Below are positions 31,595 through 42,344 of a DNA stretch of 64,000 nt, one piece after another. Source of the DNA: Butyriboletus loyo (taxonomy: Eukaryota > Basidiomycota > Agaricomycetes > Boletales > Boletaceae); the NCBI GenBank assembly GCA_038093515.1, contig JBBPSI010000087.1:1-64000 (forward strand). Direction: 5' to 3'. The position numbers were made by a program, and so were the translations under genes. The number at the start of each line of letters is the position of its first letter. Position 1 is the first letter of the stretch. The notes below the pieces were generated by a model. That model had not been told where the DNA came from and did not search any database. It was given only the letters and a program-made list of their open reading frames with translations.

Positions 31595-31844
31595 GGGACA
31601 TGGTGCACTCTGATCACTCACTGACATTCTAATATCTTGTAATGTCTTTGTATTATCTACACAATGGGGGTATGTCTGTTATGGTCTAATCATAATCTAC
31701 TGAAGACATATGATGTCATGGTGCTGACATCATATACATCACATGCACATGATTTTCTTCAAGAGTGACATGTGTGACGTGACATATCGGACAATATCTG
31801 GTTTCTGCAACCTTTGTGATGCTACGTGACACCCTACCACAGTA

Positions 31845-33003
31845 ATGATAAGCAGTGCAGACAACAGCGAAGCCCAGAATGCTTTGACGTCCAAGTTCAC
31901 ACCTGCCGAGTGGACCGCCTTGTGCGAGCTCCGAGTGGGTATCATTACTTATGGTTCTCATACATCTTTACAACAACTTGAATCATATGCATCTAGTCAT
32001 TACTTGCCCAGTCATTTTCTGCTGCATTCCCCAATAATCCCAATGCGGGGTCGACCCCATACACAATGTGGGGTGTCACGATTGATCCCGTCAATCCAAG
32101 AAATGCGCGAGTCAGCATTCTGCTAATGAAATTCTTGAGAGCTAGGTATGTATGTTCTCGCAGTAAGCCATGGCAAGTAGCCTACAACCTGCGGGTCCAG
32201 GGGCCTCAACCCAACAGAAGCAAATGACATGTTCATATCCACGCTTCGCTGGAGGGATTCTTTCAACGTTGATGCAGCGATGAAGGAGGAGTTCCCTGAA
32301 GAAGTATTTGGGAAACTTGGAAAGGTCCACGGGAAGGATAAGGAGGGACATCCAGTCACGTAAGTCTTCGATAAAATGTTGGTGGTCAAGTAGGTTCATG
32401 GGTGATCCGTTAGCTATAACCTCTATGGGGCAAACCAGGATCTGGATGCCGTTTTTGGTGACGTCCAACGCTTCTTGCGGTAATGTTCCCATTTCTTGGT
32501 TTAAAGCACTAACTCATACTATTCAGAAAAGAGCATCGCACTCCTCGACTTTGAAACAGTCGACCAAATGGTTCAGATTCATGGTCTGTTCTATAATCCA
32601 ACCAGTTCCATTCTTCTAGTAACAATGACATGTCTCATTCGTTTAGATTACGAAGGTGATGGCATGTCCAGTCGCACCGAAAACTTGAAGAGGGCCGCGT
32701 CGGAGGCATCAAAGATTTTCCAGGATCATTACCCCGAGTTCCTTGTGTGTCTGCTTTTTGCCTTAAATTCTCTTCCCCTCATTGACTTGGTTGGTATATC
32801 TTCAGTCCCGCAAATTTTTTGTCAATGTACCCTCATTCCTGACTTGGATCTTCTGGTTGTTCAAACCTTTTCTCTCGTCGGCCACTCTCGCCAAGATGAC
32901 GGTCGTGGGTTCCGGTCCCGATACACTAGGTGCCGCGCTTTCGCTTGTGATTGATCCAGACGAGCTCCCTAAGCAATATGGTGGGACTGCTGACAATTTC
33001 TAA
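31845..33003 (+). CDS. SFH5: Sec14-like phosphatidylinositol transfer protein (Sfh5 type), possible frame defect
   Basis: Exons are inferred as 31,845-31,934, 31,997-32,145, 32,201-32,359, 32,414-32,479, 32,527-32,583, 32,647-32,744 and 32,806-33,003. The product reads FTPAEWTALCELR, ARVSILLMKFLRAR, SEANDMFIS-like then TLRWRDSFNVDAAMKEE, YNLYGANQDLDAVFGDVQRF, LLDFETVDQMVQIH, KIFQDHYPEFL, RKFFVNVPSFLTWIFWLF and VIDPDELPKQYGG. This is a CRAL-TRIO N-terminal helix domain followed by the lipid-binding CRAL-TRIO fold of the Sfh5 group, non-classical Sec14 proteins that carry phosphatidylinositol at the ER and plasma membrane. The exons sum to 817 bases, not a multiple of three: the exon 4 to exon 5 join loses phase and about seven expected residues. 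The gene may be recently damaged or use an unusual splice there. A D LTR fragment ends 250 bases upstream. Confidence 0.8.
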
Positions 33004-33287
33004 TTCCATACACAAGATTACTGTTGCGTCGCCGTATCGATGACTATTACCCATGTATATCCCAAGGAACAAAAACATACGAGAGAGTAACTCAGAATTG
33101 AAACAAACCTTTCATTGAGCGCCGTGAGAATTGTTCCAACAAAGAATATACTATACAACAAGAGTACAAACGAGGAAAACCTAGCTAATGCACATGCGGA
33201 GAATTTGAAAGCAGAATACGGCACTATTTGTTGACATGCAGGTATTTTCCTGAAGGACTTGCAAGAAGTGATGAAGAGGACATATGC

Positions 33288-35223
33288 TCACTCTCCAGCA
33301 CCGATGCTACTGCCACTAGCAACTGTAGCAGCATATTCTTGTTTCACGCCGTCCCAGCCTTCAACCCAAGAAGGGGGTCGGCTACCAGGCGCCCAGCGTA
33401 CCCAACGTGGAGTGGTTGCATGTGATGAACGTAAAGAAGGGTTGCTAAAAGCTCAAATATGAGCAACCGAAGTAAATGTCATCTGAAAGACGTACTTGGC
33501 GCGTAAAGTTGGTCCTAACGCAAGGCGAGCGAAATTGCTTGGGAATAGTGGATTGCCTGGAGCGCGGTCACCAACAGGATCATATGCTCGTTCGCTCTCG
33601 TTATCCCCAATTTCGGAAGAAGCAGCATTGTCACGATATGTATATGAACTGTAAAGAAACGATTAGAATAAGATAGGATGTGGCTTGAAGAATGCCTAAC
33701 CCAGACGCCGGCCTCCCAAGGCTGGCGATAGACCCATGGGAGCTCGTCCGGGAGAGATGACGTGTGAGAGGAGAAAGAGAAAAATCTGGACTGCGTGGTT
33801 CGACACTGTCTCTTCCTGAAATGTTCGTGCTTGGACTGGGTGGATACGAAAACATATGCGGTGTTACTGCAGAAGAGGAAGGAACCGAGGACGTAGAAAC
33901 TCGAAGTCCGTGGATCTGCGCTTTGGAATCATCTTCCGCCTTGATGCGATCTTCGTCGCCAGCGCTGACATCTGGTTCTTCCTCTTCCTCACGGTCCTCG
34001 ACAATGTCTTGTAGTACCTGATCAACCTGGGACTTGGAGGTAGATTGAGAAAGACCAGCAGGAAGACTGGATGGCGGTGGGTTGCTTGCACCAGGAGTAG
34101 AAGGGAGAGGATTCGGGGATGAGGTCACCAAGATAGGCTCAATCATCAATGATTGCCCTGCGGACGATGTCAAGGTGACCGAATCCAGTGACTGATGGGA
34201 ATGATTAGTGACATTCGGGAGATGTTCATCCTCGGGGAGGGAAAGAGTAGGCGCGTTGTCAACGAAATGAAAAGTGTCCAAGTCCTCCATTTCCAATTCA
34301 GGGGGCACGCCTAGCGCTCCTTTCAAGCGTTCCCAGATGAGCTCTGAATGAGCAAGAACGCATTTGCGAGCTTGTCTCACCCACACAGCGTCGCTGGCAG
34401 ATGAGCGATCGACTTCAATTAGCCATTGACGCAACGTGCCGAAGGTCCATTGGGCTGGGTCGACCGTGAACGGATCTTGTACCTCGTCATGGGGTGTCTG
34501 AATTGGGAAGGTCTGAGCCAAGAGAGAGAATAGTTTCTTCGTTGGAGGGCTCGAGAGCAGATGAGCAGTTTCTGCGGCTCGGTCAATAAAGGGGAGGTAG
34601 ACATCGACTGGCAGTAGAGTGAATGTTGCTGGCGAGGAAATGGAGGCTGCTAGAGCATCGGAACTGCTCGGATTAGACGGATTTGGAACCACTGTTGAAA
34701 CAGGGACGTAACGAGGGGCAGACGATTGACGGGCAAGGTCGATGAGCTGTTCTGGTGTAAGATTGGGCCTTGAGATGGTAGATCCACCGGACGAAGAATG
34801 CCGACGCGCAAACTGAGGAGAACTCGGCCTGAGACGAGGGGAAGAGGATGGACTGGAAGCAGTTCGAGAACAGTAATCCCGCGGAGCTGAAGTTGAGAGC
34901 GGGCTGGAGGGCTGGGAAGGAGAAGCCGGGGAAAAGGAAGCGAAAGCGAAACTGAGCCTGTGATCTGCGGAGGGACCAGAAGTGCTTCCGTTACGACGGA
35001 GGGATCGGCGACTGTGGATAGGAGAGGGGGGTGAGTCAGACGAGCTGAGCGGGGCCGTCACAAAGCTGGAGGACGCTGCAGGGTCGACAACACGAACGAT
35101 TGTCAGAGTCGAGGATGAAGATCGATTGGGATCATGGTTCAGGGCTGCGTTTTGTCCAAGCGGGTCTGGTGCGCTCACAGATCCCCGTCTCACCGAGAGT
35201 CTCCTCGGTGGGCTTTGGGACAT
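33288..35223 (-). CDS. Serine/proline-rich protein of unknown function
   Basis: Three exons join cleanly (35,223-33,701, 33,648-33,496, 33,444-33,288; 1,833 bases, 610 residues). The N-terminal 180 residues are extremely Ser/Pro-rich. A compact central part (about 200-330) contains VYLPFIDRAAETAHLLSS, FGTLRQWLIEVDRSS and SELIWERLKGALGVPPELE, which looks like a small helical domain. An acidic run (EDREEEEEPDVS) and more Ser-rich sequence follow. The C-terminal exons add NPLFPSNFARLALGPTLRA and PRWVRWAPGSRPPSW. No known domain is recognised. The many SP/TP sites suggest phosphoregulation, by inference. Convergent with SFH5, 284 bases apart. Confidence 0.8.
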
Positions 35224-36355
35224 CGTTCAGGACAAGACACTGCGAGATCGATTGGCACCGTAAACAACCTCTCATTCCCATCCTGTGCAACTTCCTAATT
35301 TAGCTGCGTGACGCCATGTCGCAACGTCACAAACTCCTCGGCTCGGCAGACGCCGAAGCGCTGTACAGTAGCATTTCCAGCCACCACAGGTATGAACACA
35401 GTAAATCATCCAACCACGCCCGATAATGGCCCAACGTGTTACGCTCCGCAAACGCACGCCTTACAACACCACCTCCAACCGCCGCCGCATCGTAAAGACA
35501 CCAGGCGGCAGGCTTGTCTATCACCATCTCAAAAAACTCCCAACTCAACCCAAGTGTGGTGACTGCGGAATCGGATTGCCTGGTGTATGCTAAAAGCTTT
35601 GCCGAGCCGTGTTCTAGGTACTCATATGGGGTCTGTAGGTTCCTGCACTTCGGCCACACCAGTATGCCACTGTTTCGAAACGTATAAAGACCGTCCGTCG
35701 GGCATACGGCGGATCACGTTGCGGCGACTGTGTAAAGTCGCGGTACATCTTTTTATTCTCCCTTTCCGTTCCATGTTTCACCAATCTCCTATGCAGCATC
35801 CTCCGGGCATTCTTGGTCGAGGAGGCAAAAATCGTAAAGAGGGTCATCAAAAGCCAGAAGACCACTGCTCAGAAGTGATTCACCTCTCGGCGGCTGGGCT
35901 GGTAGCGGCTGCTTGCTGTATATGGCTATTCATTGTGTTCTCTTTACGCTTATGACCCCCACTGCATCCCATGTAATGGCTCCCTCAGATCCAATTCAAG
36001 AAAGCCACTATGCTTCGCCCCTCGGGATATCAGATAGATTGTTAACGTATGATGCCATGACCATGATAAGTGGTTTTATCTGAATATCTGCTCTTGATCG
36101 CACATCGAATCGACGGCCAGACGAGATTATCAAAGACAGTCAATCTGGTTAATCGAGGTGTCCCTCAATTGTAGCAAGACATACCCCTGACGGGGTTAGC
36201 AACAATAGTCCTACTGAGTTCGAATGTACCGCGATGATTATCCTAGACTCCAAATCCATTGCGCAAAAGTTAACAGCGTATCTAGGGATTACTACTACTA
36301 TGAAACAAGGATCATGTAGCTTCTAATGGTTGTCATAAATATCGGGCATCTTCGC
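35224..36355. other. Intergenic region between the serine-rich gene and the TPT transporter gene
   Basis: 1.1 kb. It serves as 5' region of the serine-rich gene and 3' region of the transporter gene. Minus-strand frames at 35,327-35,659 (110 residues, Trp- and Leu-rich) and 35,614-35,865 could belong to a small spliced gene beginning near 35,932, but no splice model gave a convincing product and no family is recognised. Confidence 0.4.
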
Positions 36356-38092
36356 CTAGGCGGATACTCGTGTTTCATGTATCGATTCAAACCTGGGAAG
36401 ATGGGAGTGCGGATATGTAAAGGAAGCCGTATCGGTTGATGGGTAGTCAAGCGAAGGAGGAGGCGATGGGTAAGGGTCCGTGGGTGATATGATTCCAGCG
36501 CGTTTAGTAAATGCCAAAGACAAACTCAGCGGAGCGACACGGGCGGAAAGCTGCCCCTCCAGAGAGCTCTTGGGCATGTCAGGCGATTGTGCTTGCGTAC
36601 TGCCAGGCGGTAAAGGAGGGAATTGAAGTCGTGATTTTCTCCCAGTTGTGGATGACACCACAGATTTCACCCACGAGCTAGGTGACGACGGGGTACTACC
36701 GTTCAGCAGTTGCTCCTCCACGCGGTTAGACGGAAGCATCATGTCCCGTGTGGCTTCAACTCTCCGCATTTTAGTCTCCCCCCTTTCCACATCGCTCGTC
36801 GCCGAGTTGTACATATATAGGCCGATGAATGTCAACCCAATCCCAGCGCCTTGAATTGGGTGAACCCTCTGGTTGAACCACAAAATTGCCATGCATATGA
36901 CCCATATCCGTTTGACTAAGGAGGCGATGGAATACGTGACTGGAGAGGTGGATGATAGAATCACAAATGCGATAATGTTCTGGGCAAAGTGTGCAAGAGC
37001 ATTGGCAATGAAGTGGTATGAGAGGGAGTGTATAGAGGGGTGACCATGATTAGGATGGACAATGTGCGTCGGGTTATCAAGGGCAGCGAGGAGACGAGGA
37101 AGGTCCGTGAAGCTCCAAAGGGGTACCATGAGAACGAATGCCGCGCCTGACGAATAGAACAACAAGTTCACTTTATCAAGCCGATGCGAGGATGCTTGCG
37201 AACCAGACGGGACAACCTTCTTGAAAAAGATATTCGAGCTCACGAAGACAAGGGCGGAACCAAAGGCACAGAGCAATCCAACTGGACTAGACGCGGAACC
37301 ATCAAAAGTGGATGCTAGCATGACTCCAATAGTAAGGGGAAGGAGGGATAGATAAGTCTTTGGAGAGTATTTGACCCCGAAGAGAAGTGCGTACGCAGCG
37401 ACGGTGAAGAGTGGTGACAACGCCTTTGGTGTTGTTTGGTAATGAAGAAGTAAAAAGCTGAGAATGCGACATACCTTGATAGTGTGCACGGTGCTAACGT
37501 GAATTCTGGATATTGCCATGCTAGAAAACATATGTCCACCGACCTGGAATGCACCCATTGGTAAGGTCGCTCTCAGTATAGTGACCGTTGGTGAGCGCAG
37601 CCTGCTGAAATTAATCGCAGGGGTCATGATTAGGAGACAGCAGCAGGCCACAAAACCAAATTGAATGATCGTGAGAGTGACTGGGTAGCGAAACTGTTCG
37701 AGAATCGCTTTCCCGGTATTTGACGACAGGGCGGAGGTTGTGTACCAAAACATACACAAAATAAGAAAGTGGGCGGTGGAAGCGATGGAAGGTCCTGCGA
37801 CAGATGTCCAAAGGCCTCGTGTGCGACGGACGAAAGATGGGGGAAAGTGATGTGCCTCCGATGCGAACGTTCGACGGTAAATAAACCTCTTGAGGTTTTG
37901 CAAGATTGAGGGAAAAGAAAACGAAGAAGGGTGGTCTAATCGGATACTCCAAGCACTTCGCGACATAGGCACTGGTCCTTGCGAAGGATTACTGGCCTGC
38001 CGAGGATGCCCGAGATTCGCGGCGTTATCGTGGGGGTATTCATTATATGAGAGATATCTGGCAGGATCAGTACCTGGGCGATTATTCTGCAT
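36356..38092 (-). CDS. Triose-phosphate-transporter family membrane protein (Sly41-like)
   Basis: Two exons (38,092-37,475, 37,423-36,356) with a 51-base intron give 561 residues. The intron length is a multiple of three, so the gene is also open when unspliced. Splicing restores the conserved VHTIKALSPLFTV. Multiple membrane segments are visible (PVTLTIIQFGFVACCCLLIM, LLPLTIGVMLASTF, LLCAFGSALVFVSSNIFFKK, YSIASLVKRIWVICMAILWF). The SPVTYSIASLVKR block and PLTIGVMLAS are typical of the TPT/DMT family. Fungal members such as Sly41 work in the early secretory pathway, and the substrate here is not known. A tail of about 160 residues after the last membrane segment is hydrophilic and Ser/Pro-rich. 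The gene shares a 244-bp divergent promoter with RPS4. Confidence 0.88.
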   Translation of the reverse strand: MQNNRPGTDPARYLSYNEYPHDNAANLGHPRQASNPSQGPVPMSRSAWSIRLDHPSSFSFPSILQNLKRFIYRRTFASEAHHFPPSFVRRTRGLWTSVAGPSIASTAHFLILCMFWYTTSALSSNTGKAILEQFRYPVTLTIIQFGFVACCCLLIMTPAINFSRLRSPTVTILRATLPMGAFQVGGHMFSSMAISRIHVSTVHTIKVCRILSFLLLHYQTTPKALSPLFTVAAYALLFGVKYSPKTYLSLLPLTIGVMLASTFDGSASSPVGLLCAFGSALVFVSSNIFFKKVVPSGSQASSHRLDKVNLLFYSSGAAFVLMVPLWSFTDLPRLLAALDNPTHIVHPNHGHPSIHSLSYHFIANALAHFAQNIIAFVILSSTSPVTYSIASLVKRIWVICMAILWFNQRVHPIQGAGIGLTFIGLYMYNSATSDVERGETKMRRVEATRDMMLPSNRVEEQLLNGSTPSSPSSWVKSVVSSTTGRKSRLQFPPLPPGSTQAQSPDMPKSSLEGQLSARVAPLSLSLAFTKRAGIISPTDPYPSPPPSLDYPSTDTASFTYPHSHLPRFESIHETRVSA

Positions 38093-38336
38093 TCCACGAA
38101 GGAAAGAGCGTTCTACGCAAGAAGGTTGAACAAGGGGACTACGACTCCCGTGTGGGCAGTGAGACTTGTCAACGTTGACGGATATGGTGCACAGCCACCG
38201 TAACCTCTGCGAGCAGGATCACGTGCCGGAGAAGAGCCTACCCTAAAGTATGCCAGTTCAGTGGCACCAGAGCACCAGATCACTTGGTATCAAAGTCAAG
38301 GTCGTCGCTGTCGTCGCCGTCTCCTCAAGAAAGCCA
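38093..38336. promoter_or_regulatory. Divergent promoter between the TPT transporter gene and RPS4
   Basis: Only 244 bases separate the two start codons, so the regulatory DNA of both must lie here. No TATA box is evident, and a CACGTG E-box is at 38,220-38,225 (GATCACGTGCC). Confidence 0.6.
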
Positions 38337-39463
38337 TCATGGTCAGTCGTATGTCCTCTGATATGCTTGTGCACACGCCGAGAAACTATTCTTCAATGCC
38401 TTCTATTGCTGGGATGGGCGGATGCTGACCGCCTTGTTGGGATGGACTGGATATACGCTCTCGCCATACTCTGGACCCTCTGGAGCTCACGGCATCTGAC
38501 GCATTTTCTGTTTCGTAGGCCCGTGGACAAAAAAAGCACTTGAAACGCCTCGCAGCTCCATCGTCATGGATGCTCGACAAACTGAGCGGCACCTACGTGA
38601 GGAACCTCAGCCTTTTCACTCACCCTTAAAGCTCAAATACAGGTCACAGGCTCCCCGTCCATCCCCTGGTCCCCACAAGCTCCGTGAATCCCTTCCCCTT
38701 ACGATTTTTCTCCGAAACAGACTCAAGTATGCACTGACCGGACGCGAGGTCATTACAATCGTCAACCGACGCCTCATTAAAGTCGATGGAAAAGTGCGCA
38801 CCGACCCCAACTATCCCACCGGCTTCATGGGTAAGAAATTCCAGCCCCTTTGCTAAGACGGTGCATTTATATTTGGTCAGATACCATCTCGCTCGAAAAG
38901 TCTGGCGAACATTTCCGCCTGCTGTATGATGTGAAGGGCCGTTTCACTATTCATCGCATCACCCCTGAGGAGGCTACGTACAAACTTCTCAAGGTCCGCA
39001 AAGTGGCCCTCGGCGCCAAGGGTGTCCCTCACATCGTCACACACGACGGACGCACAATCCGTTATCCTGATCCAGTCATCAAGGTCAACGACACTGTGAA
39101 GTTTGACCTAGAGCAAGGAAAAATCACCGACTTCGCCCCCTTTGACACTGGCAACATCGTCATGATCACTGGTGGTCGTAACATGGGTCGTGCAGGTGTC
39201 ATCATTCACCGCGAGAAACACATTGGAGGTTTCGATATCGTCCATGTCAAGGATTCTCTCGATCGTACATTCGCCACACGGTATGTGTCATCATGCATCT
39301 CGTGCACCAGCGAGCTCCAACCATTAACAATTATAGTATCTCCAACATCTTCGTTATCGGTCAAGGCATTAAGCCTTGGATATCTTTGCCGAAGGGCAAG
39401 GGTACTAAACTGACGATTTCTGAGGAGAGAGATCTCCGGAGGAGACGCGCCGCTGAGCAATAG
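38337..39463 (+). CDS. RPS4: 40S ribosomal protein S4e
   Basis: Five exons (38,337-38,339, 38,519-38,596, 38,650-38,830, 38,881-39,280, 39,337-39,463) sum to 789 bases, 262 residues, the usual size. The product begins [20 protein letters not shown] and contains [56 protein letters not shown] and [10 protein letters not shown], covering the S4e N-terminal, S4 RNA-binding, central and KOW parts. It is a core small-subunit protein. The start codon stands alone in a 3-base first exon followed by a 179-base intron, a layout often seen in fungal ribosomal protein genes where the first intron aids expression. Confidence 0.96.
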
Positions 39464-39645
39464 ATACGCGTTATCGTTGGTTCTTGCTGGTTTTTCCTTC
39501 AGGCGTATGTATCTCCATGTATATGCTTCTCACGACGACAAAAAATGCAGTTGATTGCATGGAGCATATGAATATTATGATGGCTTTCTCATCCCTCACA
39601 TATGGAATGCTGAATTCAATGTTAGTCTCAACAGCACAGTTCGCA

Positions 39646-42344
39646 TTACCAGTAATCGGCTGTTCTGGGTTGTACGACAGACGGCTTGGCACACCTCTTC
39701 TCCAACTCCCATCGTTTCAACCACTTGGTCATCTTCGCCCTGGAAGTAGGGCTACCTATATTCACGGTGGCAATCATTCTACCCCAGTCGCATGACATGG
39801 CAAAGCAAGTAAGTTCAAAGAACGAGCTATGTTCCGAGTAAGGCACCCCAAATATCTGGATGTTAGGTGATGACTTTTGCGACGGCTGGAGATCTGTGTA
39901 AGAGAAATGTCGTGACTGGCCACGGGAGATGATAGACTGGATGGAGGCATTAAAAAATTTACTGCCAGTTGGCAGGGAGTAACTGTGAAAGAAGTCAACC
40001 AAAACCAAGCATAGGATTGACAACGCACGTCCACCCTGTCGGCCGGAACCCGATAACCCTCGAAAACGTGCCCTTGAATCTTTGAAGATACGACCTAAGG
40101 TTATCTGAAGTGACTGTCCCTAACGGCAATATATGTACGTTTGCTTCGGCAGGATCTGCGGTCAGGAGAGCGTGTAGCTCTTTATCGGCCTGACATCGTA
40201 GTATGGCAGTCTTGCGTGTATCACAATAGATCTTCGTCCCAAGAGCTTGAGCAATCGCTAGAGTGCAATTTTTTTTCAGTCCCAATTCGGATGACAGGAT
40301 CAGCCTACCCCACCTTTGACGATACGCTCCTTTCCAATTGAATATGTGCTGGGTGTGAAGTCAGTCGTGAATCAAAACGGTAATGATTCCATATACCCTA
40401 CGATCACCAGGGTTCGCTCCTGCTGCATCTGTTGTCCTCCCATCTCAGCAGAGGTCGAAGATTTCGCCCAGGAATCTATCGTGGAATTCCGGTTTGTATG
40501 AGCGTCTGTGTTGCCTTCAACCCCTCTCACCACCAGTCTCCGAGCTAACTCTGCACAAGCAGAGGTAACAAGCGGCTGAGGTGAAAACATGTACTATTCT
40601 GACCATTGAACTTTTCGATAGCCGAAAAAAGATCGCGACAAACCTTCGGATCGAGATATGTAGTATCCAGGTGGATATGATCGATGTGCTTTCCTTTCAC
40701 AGCGGGATGGAGGACATGACGTGGTGATGCGCGAAAATCCCCACAGTGCAGGTACCGAAAGATTTTTGATGAACCTATAAACGGGGACTTGAATGCGCTA
40801 TCGCCAGCGTCGGTTGTTTGTTGCCCCTCGAAGAGGAATAGACAGGAACCTGGGCAGTGATTGGCTTCAATCAGGGTCACGCTCACTCCTCCGGTATTAG
40901 GTATCATTGTCGGTGTGTCCAACGGTAAAGGACGGATCCATCTAGGATCTACAGCTAGCATGTGTATGATTAAATTGGAAGTCTCCTCTGCGAAAATGTG
41001 AGCAAAAGTTCGATAGGCTGCTCGTGCATTAACCTGAACAATAAATGAGACCACTCTTCCACTTGGATCCGAGATTGGTGTAATGATCGGAATGTGCGTG
41101 ACTATCGGTATGCCAGTCAGTGTGGACGTATAAACAGTAGTGCATATTGAACAAACGTCAAAAAGTACGCTGTGACACCGGGGATAGTACCGTAGCAGAA
41201 AGCGTCCACTGCGATTGGCATCCCTTGCAATATCTTGTAAAATGGAGCTCTTCTACGGTTTCCTTGGGTCGGCCGGAAATCACGGTCAGCGGCGGCATCC
41301 GCCTCTACCCAAACTTCGTTCTCCTTGTGTGAGTTCATTAGCACGGTGTACAGATCGCCTCCTTGGCCGTTGCTTTGACCAGCGTTGTCAGATGTCATAC
41401 CGGGTTCGATCGACACTGCGATCGATGTACATCCTTGCGTAACGATGCTATCGTTTTTCAAGGTCGTATCGAGGCATTGATTGACATGGGTTTGTGCTTC
41501 CTAACCGAGGAATAGCGAAGGTCAGTGGGACGGTGTAACACCGTCTATTTGGTGCGCTTACAAGAACGAGGACTCCTGTCAAACCTGTACCGCACACCGG
41601 ACAAGAGCATTGTTCGCCGGAGGGTTCTCCCTCACCATCTTCGGCGCCACTACCCAATACTTCCAAAGCAGCGAGTTCATCATCTCCAACAGCCCATTCT
41701 CCGATGGGAGACTCGACTGCGGCGTCGTGAACAGGGTTATCGACTGGATTAGTAGACATCCCCTCGTGTGTGACTAAATTAGTTTGACTCCATTCAGTCG
41801 ACCGGTTTCCTGTGCAGGTAAAGTTGAGACCGTCCCTAACCCTACACAAAACCCAGAAACACGAACTGACACAAGCTTGCCCCAGTAAAGGAGCTGAAAC
41901 GCCAAAGATGGATTCTGAATGGTCTAGTTGGGGAACGACTGGGGAATGGAACTGGTTGCTGGATGTCTCCACACGCGGCGTCATGGACAACAGCTCCGAA
42001 GGCAGACCAAAGACATGCTTGTCTTCTGAGTATGCTGGAGTGGATGTGGCCGAGTTTAGAGACTGCGAGTCTTCAGAAAACCCTGTCCTGGAGTTCAGTG
42101 GAGCCCTTCTTTTTCCATGGACACCGTCGTCACTGTCAGAATCGATTACGATGATTTCTCTTGACGCCACCTTCAAGTTGGCCTGTCGCACACTAGGCGT
42201 AAATCGTTGTGATGTTGCTCGCTTTATCACATCAGCACTGGAAAAGTAGTCCAATAGTGTGCAGTCTGGAGGCTCTTTGCGTTTTTTTGTTGATGGTCCC
42301 ATGTGATACTTGGCAGTCAAGATGATGGATTCACACGCCGTCAC
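39646..42344 (-). CDS. PSO2: DNA interstrand cross-link repair nuclease (Pso2/Snm1)
   Basis: Eight exons (42,344-41,562, 41,500-41,157, 41,101-41,034, 40,987-40,644, 40,593-40,397, 40,348-40,314, 40,257-40,029, 39,982-39,646) sum to 2,337 bases, 778 residues. A second Met at 42,302 (MGPSTKKRKEPP) is an equally good start. A UBZ4-type zinc finger is near residue 255 (CPVCGTGLTG then HVNQC). The metallo-beta-lactamase fold has THAHSDHYTNL (HxHxDH) and EANHCPGSCLFLFEG, the beta-CASP part has LHCGDFRASP and LDTTYLDP, and the DRMBL end reads VPYSEHSSFFELTCFAMS. This is a 5' exonuclease that trims DNA at unhooked cross-links in the nucleus. Convergent with RPS4, 182 bases apart. Confidence 0.94.

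Noticed and set aside
32480..32506. A 27-base intron that would rescue the SFH5 frame (acceptor TTTAAAG)
   Set aside because: It is shorter than the other introns in the window, and a branch-point-like CTAAC with a normal acceptor lies just downstream. It was not accepted as the gene model.
33018..33224. Minus-strand ORF of 68 hydrophobic residues between SFH5 and the serine-rich gene
   Set aside because: It lies in the convergent 3' regions of two genes, has no recognisable family and no promoter space. Treated as chance.
35587..35955. 122-residue plus-strand ORF in the intergenic region
   Set aside because: No family, Cys-rich mixed composition and no splice partner. The opposite strand has an equally open frame, so neither is convincing.
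41818..41880. Possible intron in exon 1 of PSO2 (GTGTCAGTTC to TGCACAG on the minus strand)
   Set aside because: Splicing with the 63-base option creates TGA at the join, and the 61-base option breaks frame, so the exon was left unspliced.
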